Assembly: GCF_028858725.1 (NCBI RefSeq)
Contig: NC_084775.1
Location: forward strand, 15,025,597-15,089,596
Reading direction: 5' to 3'
Source of the DNA: Colius striatus
Lineage: Eukaryota > Chordata > Aves > Coliiformes > Coliidae
DNA length: 64,000 nucleotides
The position numbers and the translations under genes were made by a program. A model generated the notes under the pieces. The model made no database searches, was not told the DNA's origin, and saw only the letters and a program-made list of their open reading frames with translations. Shown in pieces: positions 34,101-45,080 of this stretch (positions within the stretch are counted from its first letter, which is position 1; the number at the start of each line of letters is the position of its first letter).

Positions 34101-35003
34101 AGCTGAGGGAGATGCAGCCCTGCAGAGCAGCCACGCTGCATCCTCCTGCCACTGCCCTGCGCTCACCTCTCGTGCCCTTCAGCCTCTCGCTGGGGCTCAG
34201 GGGCTGCTCTTGCCCACTAATAAAGAGACTTGACTAAATACTGCATGAAATCTGAACTCAGTCTCTAAGGCTTCTCCCACAAGGACCTGTCTGTAAGTTA
34301 ACCTTTTGATTTGTGGCAGCTCATGATTGTACAAGTCTTCAGTGGCTGCACTGAATCTCTATCAGCTTTGGTCTGTTCCCCAGGCCCAGATCTGCAGAGA
34401 AACACCAGTGTCTGCACTCTCTGCTCCTAAAACTCAGTTGAATCAATCAAAAGGCTTTAAGTGGTGGCTTCCATGGCAGAGATGCACCTCTGCATAACAT
34501 GGAAATGCAGTAGACTCTCTTATCTAATTGCTCTTCCCAGGCACAGGGCAGTGGATGGACTCAGGCTGGACCACGATGCTTTTATCAGAAGCATGAGAAG
34601 AATACAAAGCTGCTCTCTCAAATACTCCATTCCTGTCACTGCTGGAAACCAAAGGCTGGAGCCAGCCTGCTGCTGTTTGGCTGTTCACCCTGCAGAACAA
34701 GGAAGTGTGTCCTCAGGGTGCTGGTCTGTGAGGATCTGCTCCATCCTTCCTGAAGGAAGAGCTGGGGTCTCTCTCCCCGTGGGCACATCTTGCTCTTTAG
34801 GATAAGTTGCAGCCTGAATGGTCATGAGGCTTGGGAAATGAAACTGGAGATGGAGCCTTAGTCTTGCACTTACCTGACCCTGCCTCAGGTTTGCTGTGCC
34901 CCTGGTCAGCATCACTGTGCCTTAAGCTGGAGGACAGGAGGGTCACAGGAGGGCTGATGTTGACAGAGATCTCTCACTCAGAGGCTTGGAGCCTGTGCCA
35001 CTG
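31104..35003. other. Intergenic stretch, no gene seen
   Basis: About 3.9 kb of moderately GC-rich DNA between two CR1 fragments. Open frames here are short, lack recognisable domains and lack paired splice sites that extend them. I see nothing that supports a gene. Confidence 0.6.
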
Positions 35004-35212
35004 GCACAGGAGGAGAAAGTCCTTTGGTGCTGAGGGGAGGGAGCCCTGGCCCAGGCTGCCCAGGGAGGGTGTGGAGGCTCCTGCTCAGGAGGTTTCCAAC
35101 CCCACCTGGACACGTTCCTGTGCCCCTGAGCCAGGGGAAGCTGCTGGAGCAGGGGCTGGGGCTGGAGCAGCTCTACAGGGCCCCTGCAGCCCTCACCATG
35201 CTGGGACTGTGG
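35004..35212 (+). mobile_element. CR1 LINE 3' fragment
   Basis: CR1 3' region on the plus strand, from about gtcctttggtgctgagggga through ggctgcccagggagggtgtg and cacgttcctgtgcccctgag to accatgctgggactgtggg. It belongs to the same subfamily as the fragments at 36285, 41450, 44915, 50650 and 54978, all sharing the cctgctcaggaggtt segment or its deletion variant. Confidence 0.92.
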
Positions 35213-36284
35213 GATTCACCTGCCTGGATTGCCAGCTTTGCTCCCCTGGGAGCCCCTTTGCTGGACTGAGGAGCCAACTTGTTCCTGTGGTGCCACCAGA
35301 CCTGGCAAGGACCTGCTGTGAGCCCCGAGCATCACCCACAGCCTTCCCAGGAGGCTGCGAGTCACCCCAGTCCCTTTGCAGCACAACATCTCTCCTACAG
35401 GCTCTCATGTTCATTGTTTACCTGTTAAATGTGCAAAAAAAAATGGCATGGGTCTGTGTTTTCCATGGCTGAGCCTTACTTGACCCCTCCTGCCTTCTCT
35501 TGGGCTGGAGGCTGTTGGGCTGGTGCTGTGCTGAGCCTTCAGCAGCGATGTGCAGGCACAGGGTGTGCCCCATGTGCCATCAGTTTGGGGCTGATACACA
35601 CTGGAGCTGGTTCATCTCTGTGAATAGTTTTTTCCCCCTCACTGAGGGTTTTTCTGCTTCGGTGCACTGAGGGAAGGTTCCTTTCACATCCTCTTCCTAT
35701 CACTCCCAATCAGTGGTGTGGCAGTTCCAGGATAAAGAGGCAGGATGGGAGAAGGTGTTGCCATAGTAACAGAGGGATTTCAGTCATTGGTATCCATGGC
35801 AATTGTTGCTCAATTCTGAGAGATTTGGGGGAAAAAAACCACCCCAAATTGCTTAATTTAAGCTGGTGCTGAGTGTGCTGCTGCCTGGCAGGGTGTGTGG
35901 CCACACGTGCAGCACTGCACACGCTGTGGGGAGGAGGCTGCAGCGTGCATCAGGAAGGAGGAGAAGTTTATTTTAAGGCCATTTGGATGCTGTGTCATGT
36001 GGCACAGGGCCAGTGTGGCAGTGCTGTTGGAACCTGACTGCACAGGGTCCTGGGGGGCTGCTGCAAGGTGGCTGGGGGTGATGCTCCCTGGAAGGGGGAG
36101 GATACATGTTTGGGAGGGTGCAGAGGATGCCCAGATCCATCTCTCTGGGGTTGTGATGCTGGGAGCACCTCTGGAAGTGTGGGGATGGTCAAAAGGTTGA
36201 GGTACAGTACTAAAACCTGCTGAGAAGACTGGGTTTCTTATCTTGGTCAAGGGAGGGTCACCTCCTGCTCTGCTCTGCCCTGCT

Positions 36285-36800
36285 GAGGCTCATCTGGATC
36301 CTGGGGCCAGTGCTGGGCTCCCAGCTGCAGAGAGACAGGGAACTGCTGCAGAGAGGCCAGGGCAGGGACACCAAGGTGCTGAGGGATGGAACATGTGTGT
36401 GAGGAGGAAAGGCTGAGACCTGGGGCTGCTCAGCCTGGAGAAGAGAAGCCTGAGCTCAGGGGCACCTCAGCAATGCTGATCAATCCCTAAAGGGTGGGTG
36501 ATGAGAGGATGGGGCCAGAGTTTGTTCTGTGGTGGCCAGGGACAGAACAAGGGGTGATGGGCACAAGCTGGAACACAACAACTTCCACTTAAACACCAGG
36601 AGAAACCCCTTTGGTGCTGAGGGGAGGGAGCCCTGGCCCAGGCTGCCCAGGGAGGGTGTGGAGGCTCCTGCTCAGGAGGTTCCCAACCCCACCTGGACAC
36701 GTTCCTGTGCCCCCTGAGCCAGGGGAAGCTGCTGGAGCAGGGGCTGGGGCTGCAGCAGCTCTGCAGGGCCCTTCCCACCCCACCATGCTGGGATTCTGTA
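36285..36800 (+). mobile_element. CR1 LINE 3' fragment, the longest copy in the window
   Basis: About 515 bp of CR1 on the plus strand. It starts near gctcatctggatcctggggc, passes the conserved ggctgctcagcctggagaag block and ttccacttaaacaccaggag, and ends at caccatgctgggattctgt. The reverse transcriptase region is absent, so this is a dead 5'-truncated insertion. Confidence 0.94.
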
Positions 36801-39800
36801 AACACTGTGACAAACAAACCCCATCCAGCCTCAACAGACTGTATCAGCAGCCTGTGACCCAGTGCCACTGCCTGGCTGATCCCTCTCTGCATCACATCAG
36901 CTGATGTCATTTTGGGGGCAGCCATTGCCAAGGGCAACACTTCATACCTGCTTGAGAGATGAAATTCCTCTGCACTTCAGCTGGAAATGTAACCTCAGCT
37001 TTGTGTCTTGGTGCCCAAAGCCAGTGGTGCTGGAGCGTGGCAGCTGCTGGAAAGCCCCTGAGTGGTTTCAGATGGCTGGCTGAGCCCTGCCCAGGCTGGG
37101 GAGGGGGGAAAGGGAAGGATGGGGCACACTGGGGAGCAAAGCACCTGGAGCATTTCCCCAGCTGAGGTGCTTTTTCCTGGGCATACAGCAGTGCTGAGGG
37201 TTTCCTCTCCCTCCCTGTTGTCATTTGGGGCTGGTGATGGCTGCAGCAGCCAACGAGTTGGTGAAAGGAGCTTTTTATGAGCTGATTTGCACGAGTCCCT
37301 TTCCAGGCTGCTGGGCATGATGAAATGCTGCTGTTGGGCCTGTCACTGGGATAATTGGTTGGCATTATGAATCATAAAAGTGTGTCCCCCCCTGGAATTT
37401 TATCCTGACATTTGATGTAATTTCTCCTGACATCACATCCATTACTCTGCAGTGCCCTGCCCTCCCTGGCTCCATTTGCATGCTGGCAGTAAGGACCAAC
37501 AGGTCACTTAAGGAAGGGCTGTCAGAGGGGTTGTTTGCTCTGTGGAGGGATCCCTTTCTACATGAGATGCAGTATGGTAAAAGTGCTGCTGAGGATCTTC
37601 TCTCCTGCTTAAACCAGCTGGCAGGGGGGCAAGGGGCTCTGCTTTCTGATGGGGATGGGATGAGCTGAGGCTGGGTCTGAGCTGGGCTCATGGGGCAGGA
37701 AGGAAAAGGTTTTTGTTCACCTTTGCTCAGTATTTCTGGGCTTTGGCCACTGCTAAAGTGAGGAGATGGGGGAACACTGATGCTGACCACTGGAGACCTG
37801 GAGCAGACCAGGTGTCCTCCCTGCACTGCACCTTCCCTGGGAGCCTCCAGGCACACAGTGACAGCCTGGGCATGGTGGTGATGTGCTCTGCAAGCACCAT
37901 AAGCAGTGAGGATTGTGCCAGGGGTGAGCCTGGGAACAGGGTCAGTTCCTTCTCTCATTCAAAGCAGTGTCGTTGCAGAGCTGCAGACACCAGTGATGCC
38001 ACCAAGGGTGGGTTGGGCTTGCTGGAGGTTGCACGAGCTTTGTGCAAGGTCCTGGCTACCCTGGCATAGATTGGGAAGCAGGAGACCCCCTCAGTCAGCT
38101 TTGCCACTTCCATTAGGGTGTGACAGTTGGGTCTGGGACGTGCAGGCTCCGTCCCTCCTGTGGGCTGGTGATTAGCACCAGTGGAGGATGCTGGTAATTG
38201 CAGCAATCCTGATGTTTCCACCTCTGGGTCAACTGCTAATATCTGCTGTAACATTTTTTTCCCCCTCTGGATGTTTCTGATCACAGTAATGAACCTCCCC
38301 CCTTCAGGGGAGCAGATGTTCCTCTGCAGCAGCCTGCAGCCAGGCTCCCTGTCCATGTGTGCTGCGCTGGGCTAGAGCCTCCCTGCAATGCCTCCCCTCC
38401 ATGAGCTTGTCTCAGGTGTCCTGGGGAAGCTGCTGCTAGCAGTGTGTTAGTTTTAGGAAAGGCTGGGTTGTTCCAGGGGCTTTGAGCCCTTGTTTCTGCC
38501 TTGGCAAGCAGAGGTGGGCTCACCAGTGCCAAAGCACACAGTGGCCTTCCCCTTCCCACCCCCACACGTCTCCTCCTTCAGTCCTGGTGGTAAATGGTGA
38601 TGAATGGCCCATTCTGACTGTGGTTGGACTGGAGAGTGGGAGAATGGGTCTGTGAAGGTCAGTGTGGTGTTCCAAGCACGGCTCCTTTCAGCCCTGCCAC
38701 ACTATGGGAGGGTCTGTCGAGGCAGGTTTGCTCCTGCTGATGTGCTGCCTGAGCCCTTCTGGGTGGCTGATGGCTTTCCAGTGATGCTGCTGGAACTCTT
38801 GCAGGGCTGGGGCTGGATATTAGCTTGTCAGCTTCTCCCTGTTGGCCATGGAGCTCTGGATAAGTTGAGCTGTGTTCAGTCACATCCCATCTCACTCTTC
38901 TCCAGCTCATGCCATGCACCTTCCCGGCAGCCTGGTCCTCAGGCCCTGCTGGTGATGGGGAAAGGGACAGTTGCTGTGCTCCCACTGGGCTCTGGGGGCT
39001 GAGGCTTGTCTGTGATGAGCCAGAAGGTTTGTACCTCACTGAGCAAAGCACACTTCACCCAGTGATGAAAGCTCTTCCCAGTCACAGCTACCCATGAACT
39101 TGTCTGGCTGGGAGGACAATCTCTCTCCATCCCACAGCTCTGGGCTGCTGCAGCCACAGCAGCTCCCCCCTGGAGGAAAGACAAAATGCTGCTGCTTTAC
39201 CCAGGAGATGCTCTCAGCTGGCTTTCAGCAGGGGTAAGTGATGATGAAGCCAGTGGAAGTCATTCTCGACTGTCTCAGCTATTGGCTCTGCACTGCTGAT
39301 GGTTTTCAGTGAGAGATGGGAGAGGTGTGATCTGGGCTGGCTGCACATCTTCTGAGGGCCCAGTGGCCAGCCTGTCTTTAATCATTCCTGCCATTAGGTA
39401 GGGCTTTGCTTGCTTTTCCATTTTCTCTATGACAGGAAGCCTCACCCCAGCTTCAAGTGAATGGAAACGATTGCAGATGTAATTGGCAAGTGCCTAATTA
39501 ACTGCACAAATTAATACAGCAGGCTGGAGGAAGCTCTGTTGATAGATGACTGGAATCATTTGCATTGTCACAGGCTGCTGGTGTCAGTTTGTTGCTCAGG
39601 GGCTGTGCTGAATCTCCAGCAGGAAAGAAAAGGGGTGAGAGACTGAAAGGTTCCAGAAGGGATCAGTGGGCAGCCACGGGGCTCATCTGCTCTTTGTCCA
39701 AACCCAGAGGGATGAGGGCTAATGGGGAGGATGCTGCTGCTTTTGGGAATCAGGACCCTGTGCTTCATGGGATGGTCTGGCACTGGGTTCATCCCCTGTG

Positions 39801-41375
39801 CTGCTGCTGCTCTGATCCCTGCAGGAACTGGTTTCTGGCCAGTGTCATGCTTCTCTCTACTCCAGTGCCACAGCCTGGACGTGCTGTGACTCGGGTCAGC
39901 TCCTCGGGAGCATCCCTTGGGTGAAGGCAGAGGAGGTCAATGCAGCAGTGAACTCGAGGCAGAGCCAACAGCATACTCATGGGTCACTGCAGTGAGAGCA
40001 CTCAGCTGGAGACAGGTAATGTGCATCCCTCAGCATCCTCCCTCGGCTCTGAGTCATCTCTGGAGGCCTCATCTAATCAGGTTCCTCTCACACCCTCACT
40101 CTGGTGCCTCTGTGTCTGAGCATCAGTCACGGTGCCTGAGGGGACACGAGTCCTCCCTGCTCCTCTCTCCTGTCTTGGCCTGGAGGAGGAGTGGGAAGCA
40201 GGGAAGGACCACTGATGGTCACAGCCTGGAGATGAACCAGAAGATCATATCTGAGTGTAAAACTCTCCAGGGAAGAGCAAAGAGAGTGTTTGGGCTTTGT
40301 GAGCAGCCTGGCTGTGGTGCAGCACGGTGGGGAGGAGATGGCCCCTGAGCCAGCAAGAGCTGCTGGCCTCAGCTTGTCTCTTGACAGGCTTGATGATGGG
40401 CAGAATCCATCCCAACATATGACAGGTCTCTGGGACAGGAGTGGGCTCTTGGGCAGGTGTGAGGAGGCATCACCATGGGGGTACTGATGAGCCCTCCTTG
40501 CTCCCAGGACCTTGCACAGCACAGGGGGTGGCAGATGCTCCAGGCCCCCAAAATCAAAGGCACCAGCTGAGCTTTCAGGCTTCACTCCTCCTCCTGCCAC
40601 AGCTCCTTCCAGACAAGAGCGCTGATGAGCTGCAGCACAGCGACCACCCCACCCCCAGCCTCCCCTCTGAAGGGGTGACATCTGCAGCTCCTGGCTCAGG
40701 CTGTGCCCTTGTCCCTGCCCAGAGCTGGATCCAGAAGGGCTGGTCAGGGCTGGGAGGGGCGGTTGCTCCTCTGCCAGAGACGTGAGGGTTTTGCAGAGCA
40801 GGGGAGGATGGGGAGGAAGGTGCCTCTGCAAGCCCACAAGCACAGACCTGCTTTGTTGGGTTGTTTCTGCTGCTGGCAGGCTTGCAGGGGCAGGGGCAGA
40901 GCAGCAGCTGGTTGCCCACATATGCTGGTGCCTTTTTGGGGAAACCTTCTCCCTGGGTGGTGTGAAGTCACCAGATTCTGAACAGGCACCAGGGCTCAGC
41001 TGGCTGCTCATCCCTCTGCACAAACACCCAGCTGCTCCCTGCTCCCATCCTTCCTCCCACCACCCCCAAACCCCCCTGTCACCTTCAGCTTCCATGAGGC
41101 CAGGCAGGACAGTGGCCTGTCTGTCCCCTCTCTGCCACTTGTCTCCCTCTGGCAGCCCCTTGCATGGGACTTGTGTTGCTGTTACCCTGGGGATGATGTA
41201 AAACACTCCTTTTTCCTCTCCAAACCTTGGGGCTGTGGCTGTAGTTTTGCCCTTATCCTGCTGCTTTTAACCTCAAATGTGTCCCCAGGCCACACCAACA
41301 ACCTCTGCTCTCCTCCCACTCAGCATCTGAGCGGCAGAGCAGCAGTTTCCCTGCTCCAGCGAGGGCTGTGAAGCA
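36801..41375. other. Intergenic stretch; one AT-rich islet, one long chance open frame
   Basis: About 4.6 kb of GC-rich DNA. A 359-codon minus-strand open frame (41206-40127) has no domain, no biased composition beyond Pro/Ser/Gly and no family resemblance, so I do not call it a gene. An AT-rich islet at 39440-39570 is listed separately. Confidence 0.6.
39440..39570. promoter_or_regulatory. Candidate enhancer islet with homeodomain and octamer sites
   Basis: Within GC-rich DNA this short AT-rich islet holds TAATTA (39495-39500), AATTAAT (39509-39515), a CAAGTGCC NKX-like site (39487-39494) and an octamer ATTTGCAT (39558-39565) overlapping a SOX-like CATTGT. Dense sites of this sort mark developmental enhancers. 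Function is inferred from motifs only. Confidence 0.35.
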
Positions 41376-41925
41376 TCAAAGGGACTTTGCAAGACAGAGG
41401 TGGCAGCCAGACAGCACAGCAGCTCTGGGCTTCAGCATGTCTTGCCTTGGGAGATCACAGAATCTCAGAGTGGTGGGGGCTGGAGGGGCCCTGCAGAGCT
41501 GCTGCAGCCCCAGCCCCTGCTCCAGCAGCTTCCCCTGGCTCAGGGGGCACAGGAACGTGTCCAGGTGGGGTTGGAAACCTCCTGAGCAGGAGCCTCCACA
41601 CCCTCCCTGGGCAGCCTGGGCCAGGGCTCCCTCCCCTCAGCACCAAAGGACTTGCTCCCTGTGTTTAAGTGGAACTGTTTGTGTTCCAGCTCGTGCCTGT
41701 TACCCCTTGTCCTGTCCCTGGGCACCACAGAACACAGCCTGGCCCCATCCTCTCAGCACCTGCCCTCCAGGGACTGACCAGCACACATCAATGTGCCCCT
41801 TGAGAAGACCAAGCCACAGGGCAGGGACCTGTTGATCCCAACCCACTCTACCAACGACCCCATTCCCAGGCACACCTTGCCTCACAGCCCCCAAGCACTG
41901 AGATGCTTCTTTTGGGGATGCAGCT
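41376..41925 (-). repeat. Duplicated 550-bp segment, copy A (contains a CR1 fragment)
   Basis: This block, from tcaaagggactttgcaagac to the cttcttttggggatgcagct end, recurs almost unchanged at 50576-51121, in the same orientation. Only about a dozen bases differ by eye. The first 75 bp are not CR1, so the match extends past the 3' end of the CR1 element. That shows a copied genomic segment, not two independent insertions. The CR1 part (about 41450-41870) is on the minus strand. Confidence 0.9.
41450..41870 (-). mobile_element. CR1 LINE 3' fragment (copy A)
   Basis: The minus-strand CR1 begins on the plus-strand text at its 3' tail, gatcacagaatctcagagtg, then runs through ggaacgtgtccaggtggggt, taccccttgtcctgtccctg and cagggactgaccagcacaca. 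It is 5'-truncated with no coding part. Confidence 0.93.
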
Positions 41926-42030
41926 GGGTCCAGCTGGGGTTGGAAACCTCATGAGGAGCCTCCAGAGCCTCCCTGGGCAGCCTGGGCCAGGGCTCCCTCA
42001 CCTCAGCACCAAAGCCTTTTGCATTTGTGC
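41926..42030 (-). mobile_element. Second CR1 fragment abutting copy A
   Basis: Immediately beyond the duplicated block a second, shorter CR1 piece begins: ggttggaaacctcatgagga, then ccctgggcagcctgggccag and cctcagcaccaaagcc. Its cctcatgagg variant is the one found in copy B of the duplication rather than in the adjacent copy A. Confidence 0.88.
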
Positions 42031-42831
42031 CTGGATATGGCAGGGAGAGAGAGAAACCCCTTCTCTGTACTCCTCTTTTCCCAGCCCCCCCTGTTAATGC
42101 CTTCCCAGGCCAGGCAGCTTCAGCCTGAGCTCTGCTGGAAAGCTGCTTTCCCTGCATTCATCATTAGCCCTGGTTATCCAGTGAGCCCTCAGCGGGCAGC
42201 TGCCCTGGCAGGCAGAGGGATTGCTGCCTTCCCTGCCATTTATGCAGCTGTGAGTCCAACAGCTGTTTGGAGGTTTCACAGGCTCTGGTGTTGATTTTGG
42301 GGTGTAGTTTCAGCTCCATCAGGACGTGACCTGCAGAGGCGCCTCACGCCCCGGCACCCTGGCAAAGTGCTGGAAGCTCACAGAGCAGCTCAGCTTGGGT
42401 TCATGAAATCTGCCTTTCCCAAATGCCTGTTGATTGGCACTAATCACATTTGCCTTCTTCCCTTTGCCTTGTTTCAGCTCTGCCTTTGTGTTGCCTGGCT
42501 CCAGTGTCAGCCCAGCTGTTTGGAAGGTGATGTTGGATTGTTTGAACGTGGAGGGGAAACAACTGGGCTGTGGTTGGGGGTGGCCTTTGAGAAAGGACCT
42601 AAAGAGAAGGGAAAATAATCTAGAAATAACTCCTTGGCCAGCTGTGTGAAAGCCCTTTGCTTCAGTTGCTGCAGATGTTGCTGGTGGTTCCTGACAGTTT
42701 GGCATCAGCAACCTCTGCTTATTGGTTCGTGTCGCAACACAAAACGTCTCATCATGCCATGGCACAAACCCATCATCTCCTCTGTGAAGTAAACCCCATT
42801 CCTCTGCATTCCCAGCAGCAGAGGGAATCCC

Positions 42832-42900
42832 TGCCTGGGGTACCAACTCCTCTCTGCCTGGGGTACCAACTCCTCTCTGCCTGGGGTACCAACACCTCTG
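42832..42900. repeat. Three tandem copies of a 23-bp unit containing GGTACC
   Basis: The unit gcctggggtaccaactcctct recurs three times, the last one ending aacacctct; each copy has a KpnI-type GGTACC palindrome. A fourth, degraded GGTACC lies at 42905. Confidence 0.85.
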
Positions 42901-43233
42901 CTTGTGGTACCTGCCCTGATCAGCCTCAGCGAGGGCACCACGGATTCCTTCCCAGCTCTGCTGGCTCCTGTTGCTTTTGCTCACTCTCTAATGTAGCTGC
43001 TAGCAACTATCCCCTTCTCTATATTGTGTTTTTACAAAGAAGAGCTCTGAAGCCTGAGTGCACCCCCCTCTCAGTGAGGCTCCTATGAGTTTCTTTCTCT
43101 GCAGCTCTTTAGATAATGAATTGTCCCTGAGCAGTGTCCAATCCCCTTTTGCTCCATTAAATACCTTCTCCTAGCTGACTGCTCACCAGCATCTCCAGCT
43201 TTTGTGCTGTTAGCCCTTTTCAAGCAGAGGTGA

Positions 43234-43261
43234 TGTGTGTGTGTGTGTCTGTGTGTGTGTG
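43234..43261. repeat. TG dinucleotide microsatellite
   Basis: About 14 TG units with one interruption (TC). Only a simple repeat is visible. Confidence 0.95.
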
Positions 43262-44160
43262 ACTGACAGTTCAGACTTTATTGCTCCGAGTACAAGTTGC
43301 AGAGCCGATCGATGCCCGAGCCAGCGCCGTCTGCAGCTGCAGAAAGCCTTCCAGCACCTGTCTGCTGCTCCAGTGGCCTTGGGAGTGATGGGGAAGCTGA
43401 GCCATCATTAGCTGGACCTGGTCTTGAACTGGAAACATCACCTCTTTGATTCCTTCTTTGCTTTGCTGGGTTGGATGTGGCTTTTTGGGGGGCTGTGTTG
43501 GTTTTTGGGGGCTGCATTTGCCAGGAGCAGCCCTGGGGGAGGCTCTGGGAGCTCTCAGTACTGGCCCAAGGGCTGGACCTCCTGGTCCTTTTGCACTTGC
43601 TGGAAAGCTGATGGCTGAGCAAATTTGGGAAGGGGGAACAGCACAAAACCTCATGTGCAGAGGTTTTGAGGGGCAGCCCCAGCCCCATCCCTGACCCCTC
43701 CGTGGTGAGGTCCCTGCTGCAGGGGGCTGTGAGCAGCCAGGGTGTGGGCACAGCAGGGCAGCTGCTGACAAACACATCCCACAGAATCTGCCTCTGCCAA
43801 GTGTGCTCATGCCTTCAGATTGTTCTCAGGCAGTGCATTTGGAAAGCTGTTAGTGGGTCATTTTACAGGGAGGGGGAAGAAAAGCCCATCTCTTCTGAGA
43901 GCCCTCCTTAGGTGCCACGAGAGTCCTCAGTGTGCTTTCATTGATCTGGAACAGGCTCTTGCTTTGTTCCCTTCTCATTTTTCTTTCCTTTTGGGGTGGA
44001 AAAAGAAAGAAAAGGAGGAAGAAATGCTCAAGCCTCACGGGGTGGGTGAGCTGAGAGAAAGGCACATAGTCTGTGACAGCCCTCCAGGCTTTTAGCATCC
44101 TTTACATTTCTTTTTCCATCCTCTCACTCACCTCTACCAGAACCTTCCAGTCCCCAGTGA

Positions 44161-44760
44161 TGGCTGTGTGGGCTGAGAGTGTCCTGGCTGTGTGGGGTGA
44201 GTGTCCTGGCTGTGTGGGCTGAGAGTGTCCTGGCTGTGTGGGCTGAGAGTGTCCTGGCTGTGTGGGGTGAGTGTCCTGGATATGTGGGGTGAGTGTCCTG
44301 GCTGTGTGGGGTGAGTGTCCTGGCTGTGTGGGCTGAGTGTCCTGGCTGTGTGGGGTGAGAGTCCTGGCTGTGTGGGGTGAGTGTCCTGGCTGTGTGGGGT
44401 GAGAGTGTCCTGGCTGTGTGGGCTGAGAGTGTCCTGGCTGTGTGGGCTGAGAGTGTCCTGGCTGTGTGGGCTGAGAGTGTCCTGGCTGTGTGGGGTGAGT
44501 GTCCTGGCTGTGTGGGGTGAGTGTCCTGGATATGTGGGGTGAGTGTCCTGGCTGTGTGGGGTGAGTGTCCTGGATATGTGGGGTGAGAGTCCTGGCTGTG
44601 TGGGGTGAGTGTCCTGGCTGTGTGGGATGAGAGTGTCCTGGCTGTGTGGGGTGAGAGTGTCCTGGCTGTGTGGGCTGAGAGTGTCCTGGCTGTGTGGGGT
44701 GAGAGTGTCCTGGCTGTGTGGGCTGAGTGTCCTGGCTGTGTGGGCTGAGTGTCCTGGCTC
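44161..44760. repeat. Minisatellite, 26 copies of a 22/24-bp unit
   Basis: The core unit cctggctgtgtggg is followed by a variable linker: gtgagtgt, ctgagagtgt, gtgagagt and others. I counted 26 copies plus a partial one. Units of 22 and 24 bp are mixed, and three copies carry the variant cctggatatgtggg (at 44276, 44526, 44571). On the minus strand the array has no stop in any of three frames, which yields long His-Thr-Gln-Pro-Gly-rich open frames of up to 313 codons. I treat those as non-coding. Confidence 0.95.
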
Positions 44761-44912
44761 TCTGGGACATGTGGCTTTGCTGCCCATGGCATTGGATGGG
44801 AAGTGCTGGTGCCTGACATTTGTGTGTTTGTTCCTCTTTGGGGGACTCCAGAAAGAAGCACAGGGGATTCCTCCAGCTCATGGTGGGGTTTCTCCCAGCC
44901 CATGCCCCACAT

Positions 44913-45080
44913 GTGAGGCAGCCCTGGCCCAGGCTGCCCAGGGAGGGTGTGGAGGCTCCTGCTCAGGAGGTTTCCAACCCCAGCTGGACACGTTCCTGTG
45001 CCCCCTGAGCCAGGGGCAGCTGCTGGAGCAGGGGCTGGGCTGGAGCAGCTCTGCTCCCACCCCAATCACACTGGGATTGA
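44913..45080 (+). mobile_element. CR1 LINE 3' fragment
   Basis: Plus-strand CR1: cctggcccaggctgcccagg, cctgctcaggaggtttccaa, cacgttcctgtgccccctga, and a 3' end at cactgggattgattctgtgg. The reported tail is intact (gattgattctgtgg), so this is the true 3' end. Confidence 0.92.

Larger units (their letters stand above)
42031..44160. other. Intergenic stretch, no gene seen
   Basis: About 2.1 kb. It contains a three-copy 23-bp repeat (42832-42900) and a TG microsatellite (43234-43261). I see no coding exon. Confidence 0.6.

Noticed and set aside
36467..36940. Open frames shared between distant places (the [20 protein letters not shown] type)
   Set aside because: They are translations of CR1 3' UTR sequence, which is not the coding part of the element; the repetition reflects the repeat family.
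40127..41206. 359-codon minus-strand open frame
   Set aside because: No recognisable domain, no good Kozak context judged by eye, composition that simply reflects GC-rich DNA, and no splice structure or family resemblance. Long open frames are expected by chance here.
44102..45065. Repetitive His-Thr-Gln-Pro-Gly protein frames (minus strand)
   Set aside because: They are translations of a 22/24-bp minisatellite plus a CR1 fragment and are equally open in three frames, so no coding constraint is visible.
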